A stretch of 64,000 bases of DNA from assembly GCA_008638375.1 (NCBI GenBank), contig VIRR01000495.1, positions 62,001-126,000 on the forward strand, given 5' to 3'. Position 1 is the stretch's first letter. Every line of letters begins with the position of its first letter. The position numbers and the translations under genes were made by a program. Below, in pieces: positions 52,834-63,479 of the stretch. Source of the DNA: Nyssa sinensis. Lineage: Eukaryota > Streptophyta > Magnoliopsida > Cornales > Nyssaceae. The notes under the pieces are model-generated. The model ran no database searches, was not told the origin of the DNA, and saw only the letters and a program-made list of their open reading frames with translations.

Positions 52834-55800
52834 ATGGACGTGAAACAAGCAGGGTCATCACTTGATTCTCTAATCTCTACATTTAACACTCGTGTAGCAG
52901 AGCTCCAAGAACTCGTCATCGCTCGCAACAGTAATCCTCAAAATCTTCATTCTCATTTTTCTTCGAATTTCATCAAAACCATACGCATCGCCAACGCCCC
53001 CCTTTTGTTTTCTTTGCAGTGTACCCTGCGAGCAGCGTGACCGATTTGTCGGCAGTCGATGCCACATTGAAGGCCATGGAGCTTCAGGTGCAGCAGATCA
53101 AAGATCGCTTGCGAGAAGAAACCGAAGCCATCCCCAAAGCCAAAGTAATCTTCCTTTCACTATCTCTCTTTGATGTTCACAGTTCAGTTCGCTTGTTCTC
53201 TTTTTTCATTATTATAATTAGGCGTCTCAAATTGAATTAGTCGGCCTTAAATTTGGAAATTCCACTGTATTTGTTAACATTTTGTGGATTCGGCTAAAAG
53301 ATGAAGCGATTAATTGGGAAATTGGTATAACTTGTATGAATAATTGGAGAAAGAAGAAATTTAATATTTTGTGTTTTCGGTGGATAATATAGATAAAGGA
53401 CGAAGGTTGGATATGAGCCAAAAACTTATCTTTAATTTATGTAATAAGAAGCTATGATTCAGAATGAACAGGGCCTCTTTTCTGGTTGTAGAAACTTATT
53501 GAGGCATCTCTGCGGCAACAAAAGAAATTACAGAGCATGTCCATTCATGTTCCCTCGCATTTGCCTGAAAGAGTGGCAGTCGTAAATCAAGATACTAGTA
53601 AATGGTAATTTCAATGTTACTATTTACTATATGTTTTTTTATTCGGCTTCAATTTATTTGCCTTGATTGATGTAAAGAGCTATTACTCCTTTTCATTTTA
53701 TTTTATATAATTTTACTTTTTTGGTTTCAGTTTGCTATCAGAAACCTCAAAACAAGATTTTGGTTTTGGGTCTATGAAGCTTGAGGAGGAGCCAGTGGTG
53801 GCACCCAAAGTACTAAAAAACTCTCTCTCAATACATATATTTATGAATATGTGTGTTTTATGTGGATATATATTTTTGTATGTATATAAGTCTGATGTTC
53901 ACCTTTTATGGTCACATTAATTGGATATAGTCATACTTTCAGCTCATAATAAATAATGGACTTTGGAAGCAATAGTAGTATGCAAATTATCATATGCACG
54001 GTGTTCATAGAGAAGGATTATCATTTGAATTCTGACAGCCCCATTTAGCACATGTTGTCAAAAAAAGAGGAAAATGTGAGTCATCTGACCTGTAAATGAA
54101 CTTGAGTATCCCTTGAATGGGTTAGATGTTTAAATCTAAGCCATAGTTTTTGTATCTTAGATCTTATTCTAATTTCAAACAACTAATAGTTATGAATAAG
54201 TCAATGTCACCTTCACTAGAATTGGAAGGTTTATAGGTGATGAGGGAGGGCTATCCCCTGTTGTGTGGACCATTCAACTTTGGACATGAATAAACCAATG
54301 TATTAGTTAATATAGGTAAGAGACATGCCCTTTAACCCCGAGGGGTTAGCTTGAATTGCTGGGTCACCGCTTGCAAAGGGCTTACCCCCTGAGCGCGCAG
54401 GTTCGAGCCCCCTTGGCATCACCTTGGGGCCACTCCAACTGAATCCCAAAGCGGGAGGGTATAGAGGCTGGTGGGGGGCTGTAGGGACATAATCTGGAGC
54501 ACGCAAGCTGGCTTAGAATACCTAACATTACCAAAAAAAAGAGGCATGCCCTTCTATACAATTGGTTCATAGATTGTTTCACTTTTCATTTCAGGAAGAC
54601 ATCAAACAAAATTGGTTTGACATAATATGAAATTGAGTAACTTGGTAGGACTTGTTCTTCAATTTGAATTTGTCTAGATGATCAACTTTCCAAGTTTTTA
54701 GTCATGTTTACTTGTCTCAAGTGCTTGAGTTTTGAAGCAAAGAGTTATTTGGAAGAATGACTTTTTTTATCACCATTAGATTGGGAATCACCTCACATCA
54801 TGATGATTTGGAAGAAAGTTGGCATACACTCTAGTCATTAAATAGTGACTTCTTTTTGCACTACTACTGGTTTTGTAGATAATGACCATCTTCGTAATTA
54901 TACAAAACCAACCTCTTTGCTTAACCTGGAAATGAGCTGAGTGATAAAAGAAGCACATGATTTGTCATGAGTGAATGAGGTATCTTGGTCACTTCTTTAC
55001 ATAGACTTTCATTCTTAATTCCAGGAAAAAAAGGGTCGTGCCTCCCCACCATTGTGGTACATTACTGCTGATGAGCTGGACTCCTTGTCATCGTGAGTAC
55101 ATTTGACCTTTGTTAAGTGTTTTAAGTCTTAATTACACTCTTGTCTTCTGCATTGATAATAAGTTACTTGTATGCTAGACACTTCTGTTTTTATACTCCC
55201 AATTCCTTTATCCTTTTTTTTCTTCTAGTTTTTGGAGGGAGAAGCAGGGGGGGGGGGGGGGGGCATATGAATTATATAATTGTATCTTTCTCAGTTATTA
55301 GCCCTGAGTCTTGCCAACTGCAGATACATGAAAGGGAGGCTTACGCTAGATAAGGTCAATGCAGCTATTAGTGACATGGCAACATATGCTGAAGCAAATG
55401 CTCAGCTTATCACTGCCCCAAGAAAGAAGGTTTCTGTTCATATCTTTATTTTTAATTTATAGTATAAATTTCTTATTTAGTTGTAACTAATCTTCTACTT
55501 ACACATACTGAAAATGATCTCTGTTTTCATGAAGTTGGCAGATGATATCTTGGAAAGAGCTCTGGTAAGTTAACTTGATCCAGGTCACTCTCTTCAAAAT
55601 TCCCAAGTACTTCTTCCATTGGAGGATTAATTCTTCTGTCTGAGAGTCCAGTTCTCTGGATTTCAACACCATGTTTCTTCCTCCAAGTTGATTGAGAGGT
55701 GCCAACACAATCACTCTCTTCCTAGCACTAGGAGTTACGATTGGAGCCCAATTTCAAGAATTGGGCTTGTTGGTTCTGATTGCTTCTTCATGTTTCTAAA

Positions 55801-56771
55801 TGTGTTTAGTTAGGCAACTAAGTTTTCAACGTTGTTACTGAAACTTGCAGCAACTAAGAGATATTGCGGCAACAGAACCAGTAAAGGGCAAACACTTTTT
55901 TCTTGAAAGTGACATAAAAGGGCCTGCCTTGAAGCTTGACAACACTGGAAAAGCAATTCTGACTGTGAGTGTTTTCTTGTTATCTAGATTATACAAATCA
56001 GTCTGAGGCATGTAAACGAGATAGATGCACAGTATTATGTGAGACAATCTTATCTTAACTCAACAAAGCCTTATCCCAATTATTTGGGGTTGGTTACATG
56101 TCTCGTCATTCTAATCTAATTAAGACTATTCCTGCATTTAGACCACGTGTGAGACAACCTAAACAATAACAAATATGCACTTTTTTTCCCCATGTTTTAT
56201 GATCCAAAACACGAGTGTTCTATATGTTGTCTACCAAATTGAGTAAAATTTTTAAACATAGGCTTTACTAGTTATTAGGGAAAAAGAGATGCAGCATAGT
56301 TAAAGATCATTTCAACATTGGCTTAGAAGACGTATGATTTTTTTTTTGGGGTAAACAAGAAGTTTCATTCTTTACAGATAGAATTCTGTCCTCCTGAATT
56401 GAAGGAAAGTGGAGTCCGTAACACATACAACTCATATTCTTATCATAGTACTATCATCATCAGAACGATGATGACAAACCACACACTTGAACAACATTGA
56501 GAAACTCCTCTTGTTGATTTCACCTTCCATTAAAAAATTGGAGAGTGATGGATAGAATAAGAAGTTTCAAGCTATACAATGAATTGATGATGATGTTGCA
56601 AATAGAATACCAGAAATGCCTCATGTTTGTTTAAATATTTCTAGTTACTTCAGTAATTAGGAGTTCATCCTTGCTTTATGTGGTGCTTCACAGGTCCTTC
56701 GACATCTTGGTCGCATAAGTGAGAGTAGGATTGGGCATCAACGGGTGATCATCCTTTTAAAGCCCCAATAG
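52834..56771 (+). CDS. SKA1: SKA1 homolog, spindle and kinetochore-associated protein 1
   Basis: A 269-residue protein from nine exons: 52834-52930, 53020-53144, 53492-53604, 53731-53809, 55025-55092, 55324-55429, 55535-55564, 55851-55964 and 56694-56771. All junctions are GT-AG, all phases match and the only stop is the final TAG. SKA1 is the microtubule-binding subunit of the SKA complex, which stabilises kinetochore attachment in mitosis. The N-terminal third is a predicted coiled coil (heptads in LKAMELQVQQIKDRLREE). The C-terminal winged-helix microtubule-binding domain starts near WYITADELDSL (about residue 135) and includes YMKGRLTLDKVNAAI, GKHFFLESDIKGP and TVLRHLGRISESRIGHQRV, the best-conserved part in plants. 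Exon 7 is only 30 nt. Intron 4 carries a SINE and intron 5 a 17-G run. Confidence 0.96.
54318..54552 (+). mobile_element. tRNA-derived SINE with poly(A) tail in SKA1 intron 4
   Basis: Box A-like GGTTAGCTTGAATTGCTGGG and box B GGTTCGAGCCCC are spaced as in tRNA promoters. The body ends TACCAAAAAAAA. Near-identical 14-15 bp direct repeats, AAGAGACATGCCCTT (54318-54332) and AAGAGGCATGCCCTT (about 54538-54552), bound the element as target-site duplications. It is distinct from the Au-type SINEs in this window and clearly GC-richer than the intron around it. Family name not determined. Confidence 0.85.
55247..55263 (+). repeat. 17-G homopolymer in SKA1 intron 5
   Basis: A run of 17 G on the coding strand, about 60 bp before the acceptor of exon 6. 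Confidence 0.9.
56056..56140 (+). repeat. Short dispersed repeat fragment in SKA1 intron 8
   Basis: AACTCAACAAAGCCTTATCC followed by CAATTATTTGGGGTTGG is a phrase very common in plant intergenic DNA. A more decayed relative (TTCAACAAAGTCTTATTCCA) is in ATG8 intron 3 at about 40146-40180. The parent element is not identified. Confidence 0.55.
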
Positions 56772-57590
56772 ATGACTTTGCTTCCACAAATAATTCAAGA
56801 AACAGTATGCTTATTTTCATTTTCTTTTACAGTTTTTCCCCTTTTTTCTACAGATTGAAAGATATGAGTTGATATGATAACACATTTCTTGATCTTAGCC
56901 GGTGCAGAAAAGTTTAAAAAGAAAAAGAAAAAAGGATGCAGTGGCTCCTTGTAGTGCAGAAGGAATAGAACAGATATTTGGAAGGTCTCAAGAGAGGTTT
57001 ACGTCATATGATTTAGATCTCTATTTCATTTATGCAGTACTGCTGATATTGTATTCTTCAGTTTGATTTGTGAATTTATGCTCGCAGCATTACAACCCTT
57101 CTTAAATCTTGATCTTTTGTCTTGGAATTTTTATCAAAGAATTGGCTTTATTTGTTCAGATAATATTCAGTTCTAAAGAATCTGGCTTGGTCTGGGAAAG
57201 TGGGAAGGTAACTCTCATTGGAAGCAAATTAAATGGTACAAGTTTGATAATAATAATAATATAAAAAAACTTTGGTAGTTCAGCTGTACTTGGCTAGTGC
57301 TGCCAATTTTCTTTCATAAAGACTTTGAAACTGGGGTTTTTGGTTCAAATAACAGCTATTATTATAGAATTTTTGTTATTAGAATCCTTCTATAAGCCTC
57401 TCAAATCGATCCATGTCATTGCGATCATATATATGTGTGTGCAGGTGGGGTTGTTATGATCAGTGTGTGAAGGGAACTCTTAAGTCCCATCCCAGCTAAT
57501 CCATTTTACATGTAAGCCAATTTTTTTGGACATTTATAGATAATAAATAAACATGGTTTTAGACTTCTAACTCAGTGTGAGATGAAAACT

Positions 57591-57828
57591 TAAAGGTCAT
57601 GTTTGGTACAATAGAATAGGTATTTTAAGAATGTCTATTTTAATTTTTTTATTGCTTATTTTTATTTGGTATGATTGAGAATGTTTATTTCATAAAATGA
57701 GTATTCTATTAAAAATCATTTTAAGTATTCTTTAAGTATCTAAATAAGTAATTTTTATTTTATTCTGTCATTTTTTATTTCATTTTATGCAATAACGATT
57801 TCATTTTTGCATATCAAACATGACTTAA
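57591..57828. mobile_element. Tourist-like MITE (TAA ends), 238 bp
   Basis: The left end TAA-AGGTCATGTTTGGTACA and right end TCAAACATGACT-TAA are inverted repeats bounded by TAA. The interior TTATTTGGTATGATTGAGAA is shared with 28297-28438. It lies downstream of SKA1 and has no coding capacity. Confidence 0.7.
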
Positions 57829-58600
57829 GTTCTTAAACACACAATATTTCATTAATGTAGAACAAAGTTTTTGTTTTTTTTTTTTTCTTAATCTGTGACA
57901 TTTGCAAATTGCAAGTTAAAACTTAAAACACACAAGACTTGAAATGAACTTTGCCAACTTCTACAGCATATAAGTGCAATAAGTACAATATTGCTTCAAA
58001 TGAGGACTTTAGGTAAATAATATAAGCTACTTTTTAAGAAAAATAAAATGTCTTATCATTCCAATTTAAAAAAATATTAGGTTGTTTTAGGAGAAATTAT
58101 TCAATGAAACGGTTACTTCACATTATTATTCGATGTGGAGTTATTAATCGTCACAAATTCTATTTTTCATCTGAATAACCTAACTATCTCTAATATTGTT
58201 TTGGAAAAGATGGACAAAAAAAAAAAAAAACTGGAGAGTGAAGAAAAATTGAAACCTAGAGAGTTCACATGATTATTTATTAATTCTAGAGGACAAAACT
58301 GGAGTGCTTACTGGTTGACCATGATTTCTGACCAGTTTCATTATGCTGGTGAAAAATCAACACACTCTCTGGCCCAGCCCAAAATATAAAATAAATAATA
58401 AGAAAATAAATAAAAAATCAGCTTAGACTTCTTCAGTAATTGGACTTGCCTGGCTATTCGGATCCAGAAAAGTCTTCCGTGTTTTTCTCTAACATATTTT
58501 GACTTTCTTAATCGGACAAAAATAGTTATTAATCTCACAAATAACAATCACACGATTTAACAGTTACATGAGATAACTATTTCATACGCACATGAAACCA
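57829..58600. other. Intergenic sequence between SKA1 and the first 8-cysteine gene
   Basis: AT-rich with no recognised gene; a 15-A tract lies at about 58216-58230. The last 100-200 bp presumably hold the promoter of the next gene. Confidence 0.5.
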
Positions 58601-58602
58601 TG

Positions 58603-58610
58603 TATAAATA
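58603..58610 (+). promoter_or_regulatory. TATA box of the first 8-cysteine protein gene
   Basis: TATAAATA sits 51-58 bp upstream of the ATG at 58661, the expected spacing for a short leader. Confidence 0.7.
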
Positions 58611-58660
58611 AAGTCCATATGGCATTAGGGAGTTACAGAGTTTTGGTAGGAGTGAGAGAA

Positions 58661-59063
58661 ATGGTTTCAGTTGCATCCACATCCACCTTCCACTGCTCTT
58701 GCTCTTTTTCTATCTCTCAACCTTCTTTTCTTCACCATGATCAGTTCAACTAATGTTCATAGCTCACCAAGACCAGAAGCTTCTAAACACCATCCTGTCC
58801 CGCACACTTGCCCAAGGGATGTCCTAAAGTTTGGGGTATGTGCCACTTTGTTGAATTATTTGATGCACATTGTTGTGGGAGACCCTCCAAAGAAGCCTTG
58901 TTGCCCTCTCATCCGTGGCCTTGCTGATTTTGAAGCTGCTGTTTGCCTTTGCACTGCCATTAAAGCCAACGTCATGGGTGTCCCTATGAATTTCAACATC
59001 TCCATGAACATGCTCATGAATTGCTGTGGAAAGAAAACCCCAACTGAATACCAATGTGCCTGA
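58661..59063 (+). CDS. 8-cysteine lipid-transfer / hybrid proline-rich protein, leader frameshifted
   Basis: The protein belongs to the secreted 8-cysteine (DC2.15-like, nsLTP / hybrid proline-rich) family, thought to act at the cell wall and in defence. The mature part is intact in the frame ending at 59063: CPRDVLKFGVC, KKPCCPLIRGLADFEAAVCLC, MNCCGKK, QCA. It has one extra Cys beside Cys7. The first ATG, at 58661, is in a different frame and its reading stops at 58751-58753. In the main frame a hydrophobic leader (STALALFLSLNLLFF) is encoded from about 58689, but the only ATG of that frame is at 58737, after the leader. So either one base was gained in the TCCACATCCACC repeat (58676-58687), making this a pseudogene or an assembly error, or the protein starts at 58737 without a signal peptide. 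The intact paralog at 61386-61775 shows the expected layout. Confidence 0.8.
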
Positions 59064-59295
59064 GAGTTCTTCATCTCTCTTTCTCTGCCATTCTTTTTTT
59101 TTTTTTTTTTTCCGTTTGATTAATTTACTTTTTGATTTGTTTGGAGTGCTTGAGGGTATGGTTTGAAGTAATAACAAACATGTATTGATTTTATGTCGGG
59201 AAGGCCTCATCAAACATGGCTCTCCATTATTGTGGTTATAAATGAGGCCTTGCATTGGAAAGATTAAAATGTGCATCATTTTGATAGTTGATGAG

Positions 59296-59329
<34 letters not shown>

Positions 59330-59774
59330 CATGAATGGTGTTTCTTGTATGGAATGATTCGGAAAATTTGTATTGTTTGCTATTTATTGCCATATGATAT
59401 GATAATATTCACGGTTTTCAGTTTTAGATTCTAATAAATACGTAGCAAGAGAAATGCTAGCGTTAGTATCGAGTGTGAAAACTTGCAATTTAATTGACAG
59501 TTGTATTATATATTCGATCACGCGTACACATGTAATACATGTGTCAATCAAATCGCGAGTGACGATCACTTACGATTGACGCTAGTCTTCCTCCGTGTAC
59601 CAAACATGAGCCGAGACCACATCACAGACTCGACTCATATAAAAGATAACTTAAAGGCTGGATTAAAATGTTTGATCTTATTTATAAACATACTGCCAAG
59701 TTATTGAATATTAATATGTGAGTAGAGTCATAAAAACAAAAAGAGTTATTATCGAATTAACATCAATAGATTGA
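59064..59774. other. 3' flank of the first 8-cysteine gene
   Basis: Contains a 17-T tract at about 59094-59110 and a (TA)n array at 59299-59326. No gene is recognised. Antisense open frames over the preceding gene are shadows. Confidence 0.5.
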
Positions 59775-60090
59775 ACCGCATTGAAAGTTGATTTAAAAAT
59801 ATACTAGTTTGTTTAAATTGTAAAATAAGTCAAATTATTTGAGTTTGACTTACAAAATTAACAAATTAATTTTTAATTTTTTAAATTTATTGACTTTGAC
59901 TCGTTAAATAAAATATAATTTAATATTATATAAAAAAAATTAAGTTATTTAAATTCAACTCACAATTAATTTAATTAAAGACTTATTTAAAATAAACTTG
60001 AAATACTGATAAATCTAACTTAAATATAATTTATAATTCTTTTATTTTACCGAGTCAGAACTTTGAACAACCTAATTACACTCATTTACA
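59775..60090. repeat. Dispersed repeat family copy 3, strongly decayed
   Basis: GTTTGACTTACAAAATTAAC, TTGACTTTGACTCGTTAAAT, TTTAATATTATATAAAAAAA and TTATTTTACCGAGTCAGAAC follow the same order of words as in 15795-16110 and 33855-34205. The CTCGACTCG words have largely mutated. Confidence 0.5.
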
Positions 60091-60267
60091 ACCTTTAAGT
60101 CTGTTATGATCCCAGATATTTAAAAGACTTGGCCATATATTTCATGAATTCCGCACTTTGGACATATAGGTTTAGGTCCATAACACAAGCTTCCTCTTCT
60201 TCTTCACTTCACATCACATCATTTTTGCATCCACTCACAACTGACAACACCAATCAGCCAGGACCTC

Positions 60268-61098
60268 ATGAATCTTTTGCTTCTCCATGGTAATCCTTCA
60301 AATTCTCTCCTTCATTTATCATGCACTTTCAAACCTAAAACCAATATAATCAAAACCATTCGAGTCTCGGCAAGAACAATCCCAGCACGTGACCGGGTCA
60401 TAGATTTTGGAAAGCACAAAGGCAAAATGCTTGGAACCCTCCCTTCAAACTATCTCAAGTGGGTCTCCAAAAGCCTCAGAGCTCGCGACTTCGAAGAGTG
60501 GGCTAAGCTTGCCGACGAAGTACTCGAAGACCCAGTGTACAGAGACAGACTCGAGTGGGAGTTAGCAGAGAAAGTCTTGAACGGCGACGTTTCTTCCTCA
60601 GTTTTGTCACGATCTGATGGCGCAGTCTCTGAATTGCTTGAAATCAGCGAGAGGTTTGGTTGGGACAACGAGGATAAGGTGGGTTGGAGAAAGATTGATT
60701 TTGCTCTTCTTGGGACCTCCAGGGGAGGACGAATACCTAGACTTTCTGACAATGGCGGCGTAGAGAGAGAATTGAGACTGAAGAAAGAGAGAATTAGGGG
60801 TTGTTATGGAGAAGGAAGAGAGAAGAGACGAGAGAGAATCAAAGCAAAGAGGCGTACTAGTACTAGTGCTAGTAGTGGTTCGCAATTGTGTCTAACAGGG
60901 AAGATGATGAGGTTGGGGATTGGAGAGAAGGGCAAGGATAGATTTGAATTTGAAGGTGGGATTGAAAATGATGATGAGGTTACTTCTGAAAATAGAAATC
61001 AAGACAAACATAAAGATGAGATGGCGGAGGAGAATCGGAGTCCGTTTCCTGGACGTGAAGCACTTTTGAAGAAGGTGCTTAAGGGTAAAAGATTGTAA
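60268..61098 (+). CDS. DUF3820-type protein, probably plastid-targeted
   Basis: A 276-residue single-exon protein. Residues 1-45 are rich in Ser, Thr, Lys and Leu with few acids, like a chloroplast transit peptide. From about residue 46 comes VIDFGKHKGKMLGTLPSNYLKWVSKSL, which matches the small DUF3820 / QSregVF domain (PF12843 as remembered): an FGK-x-KG-x-(L/M) motif, then LP-x-(S/E)YL-x-W. A second helical segment (DFEEWAKLADEVLEDPVYRDRLEWELAEKVL) is typical of plant members. The C-terminal half is basic and low in complexity (KKERIRGCYGEGREKRRERI) and probably disordered. No enzymatic motif is visible and no function is known to me. It lies between two 8-cysteine genes and is not part of the block recalled from Arabidopsis. 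Confidence 0.85.
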   Translation: MNLLLLHGNPSNSLLHLSCTFKPKTNIIKTIRVSARTIPARDRVIDFGKHKGKMLGTLPSNYLKWVSKSLRARDFEEWAKLADEVLEDPVYRDRLEWELAEKVLNGDVSSSVLSRSDGAVSELLEISERFGWDNEDKVGWRKIDFALLGTSRGGRIPRLSDNGGVERELRLKKERIRGCYGEGREKRRERIKAKRRTSTSASSGSQLCLTGKMMRLGIGEKGKDRFEFEGGIENDDEVTSENRNQDKHKDEMAEENRSPFPGREALLKKVLKGKRL

Positions 61099-61385
61099 AA
61101 TTTTCTGAGGTGTGTTTTCTTTTCAATGCAATCCAAAACTTTTGTTGAGCAAATTATTCACTGCTTTTTATATCTTATTAGATAACTAAGTTCCCAAACA
61201 TTATTCATCCCAATTGATTTTTAACCAGTCTTCATACATTTTCTGCTAACATTCCTGGCTAGTCTATATTTTAGCCCTTTCTGTCCAACACAATTGTTGT
61301 TACTTAATGAACAAAAAGTACATCAAACAAGAATCCAATGACTTACAAACACACAAGCACAATTACACACACAAACGCACAGATT

Positions 61386-61775
61386 TTATGCACATACAAA
61401 TCCTTCTGGAACCTTCTTTCCACATGCATTGACAAGCAAACTCAGGGCAATGGGTATTTCGAGCTTGATGACACCCAATACATTGGCCTTAATAGCAGTG
61501 CATAAACACAATGCAGCTTCAAGATCAGCAAGACCTGTCAACAGGGCACAACATTGGCTGCTAGGTTTAGACCCAATAACCTCATGAACCAACCCCAGCC
61601 AGTCACCACAAACACCAAACTTAAGGGTATCTTTGGGGCACTTATCTGGCTTTTTTGGGGCAGAGGGAGCCGATGGAGGACTGGTTGGAGGGCATGGGAC
61701 CTTATTGGATGAGACACAAGTGAAAAAGATGATGTTAAGTAAGATGAGAAGAGCAGCTACCTTAGCACAAACCAT
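61386..61775 (-). CDS. 8-cysteine lipid-transfer / hybrid proline-rich protein (DC2.15-like)
   Basis: A 129-residue secreted protein without introns. The ATG at 61773-61775 starts a clear signal peptide (MVCAKVAALLILLNIIFFTC, then VSS). A short proline-rich linker (PPTSPPSAPSAPKKP) precedes the 8-cysteine domain: DKC, FGVC, QCC, CLC, NACGKK and the terminal VCA give the C-C-CC-CxC-C-C pattern. The family is cell-wall or apoplastic; some members bind lipids, some act in defence or cell elongation. Motifs LCTAIKANVLGV and LKFGVC are nearly shared with the plus-strand paralog at 58.7-59.1 kb, so the two are an inverted local duplicate pair around the DUF3820 gene. The five codons before this ATG are not needed and begin with TTG. 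Confidence 0.95.
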   Translation of the reverse strand: MVCAKVAALLILLNIIFFTCVSSNKVPCPPTSPPSAPSAPKKPDKCPKDTLKFGVCGDWLGLVHEVIGSKPSSQCCALLTGLADLEAALCLCTAIKANVLGVIKLEIPIALSLLVNACGKKVPEGFVCA

Positions 61776-61811
61776 TTTTTCGTACAACAAACTCTAGGCT
61801 CTACTCAATGG

Positions 61812-61820
61812 GTATATATA
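61812..61820 (-). promoter_or_regulatory. TATA box of the minus-strand 8-cysteine gene
   Basis: The minus strand reads TCTATATATACCC about 37-45 bp before the ATG, which implies a very short leader. Confidence 0.65.
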
Positions 61821-62476
61821 GAAAACATGTGTGAAATTAAGCTATGACAACTATAAGCAATGTTTGGCAATTGATAGTGTTGAAGTTGGATATTTATGAA
61901 TTGGTGATTGGCATTGGATGAAAGGTTAAGCCTTTGTTCATGACCAGGGAAAATGTAGTGGCCAATGCTCAGTCCTCAATCTTAATCCATATCTCACATT
62001 TCCACTATATAGATTTTACCCTTGTCTTCACTTTCTGATGGCAAAAACAGCCAGTAATTTGTGAGGGCCCATAGCTTAAATGCTTCTCGTTTTATTTGCA
62101 GGCTGTTTCTTTCTTTAGTGTTTTTTATGCTTTGGCATTTTGGGGAACCATTTCAAAGGGAAAAAAAATTCCTGAATAAATTCAGTAGAGAATTTTGAGA
62201 TTATTTTAACTTACATTAAAGAAACATTAAAGATAAACATAAGGTACCTGGTGATGTAAATTCTCTAAGTGATTTCTTGCAATCTCTAATATAAATAGAT
62301 GGTAGCAGTATCTCATGGCACCATTTCTAATAGTCCAAGGTCAGAATTCCATCCCAGACATCTGAAAATATTGGAACCATAGAACGTAGATTAGCATGGT
62401 TATGTACAAGAATGGCATATACTTGTATAAATTGAAAAGATGGTGCAAAACATATATATTGAAGAAACATTGCATA
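61821..62476. other. Upstream region of the minus-strand 8-cysteine gene
   Basis: Promoter side of the preceding gene. No other gene or repeat was recognised. Confidence 0.45.
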
Positions 62477-62735
62477 TTGAATTCATATGTGTTTCTTAGC
62501 AGGCAAAAATCAATAAAAACTGAGCTTTCCAAAATAAGTTGCCATCAATTCAGAGAGAATTAGATGATCGTTAGCTGCTCATTTAAGCTAAATCAGCTGC
62601 TATATAGCAACTTTATTGACCATTGCAGGTACCTTTTAAGGAGAATTTGCATTCATAAGGTCTGTCACACATATCAGGTGGCCAACGCGTGTGTGGATCT
62701 GGTTGCTGGAACAGGAGCTAACAGTGAAATTTGTC
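62477..62735. repeat. Segmental duplication, copy 1
   Basis: The stretch from TTGAATTCATATGTGTTTCT to GTTGCTGGAACAGGAGC recurs at 63135-63475, with shared blocks such as AATAAAAACTGAGCTTT, GCCATCAATTCAGAGAGAAT and CTCATTTAAGCTAAA. Copy 2 carries extra DNA between the blocks. Confidence 0.9.
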
Positions 62736-62746
62736 TTACATTCATG
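62618..62746 (+). pseudogene. RNase H-like relic of a non-LTR retroelement, copy 1
   Basis: The plus frame reads CRYLLRRICIHKVCHTYQVANACVD, then LVAGTG. It parallels the end of plant retroelement RNase H domains (H-x-YREAN-x-C-A-D-x-LA). The frame is short, with the conserved RE replaced by QV, and it is not flanked by reverse transcriptase. A short piece of a decayed LINE or a domesticated RNase H-like gene. Confidence 0.6.
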
Positions 62747-63134
62747 ATGCTAATATTCCTAATTGTAAACCCATTACTCGTCTGAACTCCATCAACTTTA
62801 ACTGGCTTTGAGATAACCATTTTCCAAGAGAGTCACCTGGAATTTGAATAACATGTGCGAAGATAAATTTGCTACAAAGCTGAGTGAAGTGTAGAGAATT
62901 AGATTCAAATAAGTTATTAATGGAGTCAGCACAATGTGGAGCATTTCATTTCCTTTCATTCATCACATCTCATTAAGAGATTTAGTCTTGTAAACATGAC
63001 ATCAAACACAGGAACCAAAGACAGACCATATCTGCTGATAGAGCTGAAGGAAGGTAGGCTCTCGAAGGGCATCTCCATATGCGTAGCTCAATAACGCTTG
63101 CCTTTTTAGTTGGAGGGCATGGGACCTTATGTGT

Positions 63135-63475
63135 TTGAATTCATCTGTGTTTCTTAACAGGCAAAACCAATAAAAACTGAGCTTTAAATTGGGGCATCGG
63201 ACTCAGCCAAGTGAACCAAAATAACTTGCCATCAATTCAGAGAGAATGAGATGATCATTAGCTACTCATTTAAGCTAAAACATGTGATAAGTTACTTGTT
63301 TCTATAAAGTCCTAAACAATTCAATACCAAAAATATTGAAATAATTCATCACTTGAGCTGTCTTGTTGAGGACTGCAGGTACATTTTAAGGAGAATTGGT
63401 ATCCATAAGGTCAGTCTGACATATCCAGAGGCCAATGCCTGTATTGGTTTACTTGCTGGAATAGGAACTAATTAA
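63135..63475. repeat. Segmental duplication, copy 2
   Basis: Partner of 62477-62735 in the same orientation about 660 bp downstream. It is preceded at 63110-63131 by a 22-bp exact match to the coding region of the 8-cysteine gene at 61683-61704. Confidence 0.9.
63372..63473 (+). pseudogene. RNase H-like relic of a non-LTR retroelement, copy 2
   Basis: The plus frame reads DCRYILRRIGIHKVSLTYPEANAC, then IGLLAGIGTN and a stop. It keeps YxEAN better than copy 1 but has lost the catalytic-type His and Asp positions. The two copies align without gaps over about 33 residues. Confidence 0.6.
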
Positions 63476-63479
63476 CAGT

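Noticed and set aside
58824..59393. 189-codon minus-strand open frame
   Set aside because: Antisense to the 8-cysteine gene and its 3' flank, including a translated (TA)n and poly-A tract; no domain.
60450..60885. Minus-strand open frames over the DUF3820 gene
   Set aside because: Serine-rich antisense frames of the real plus-strand gene.
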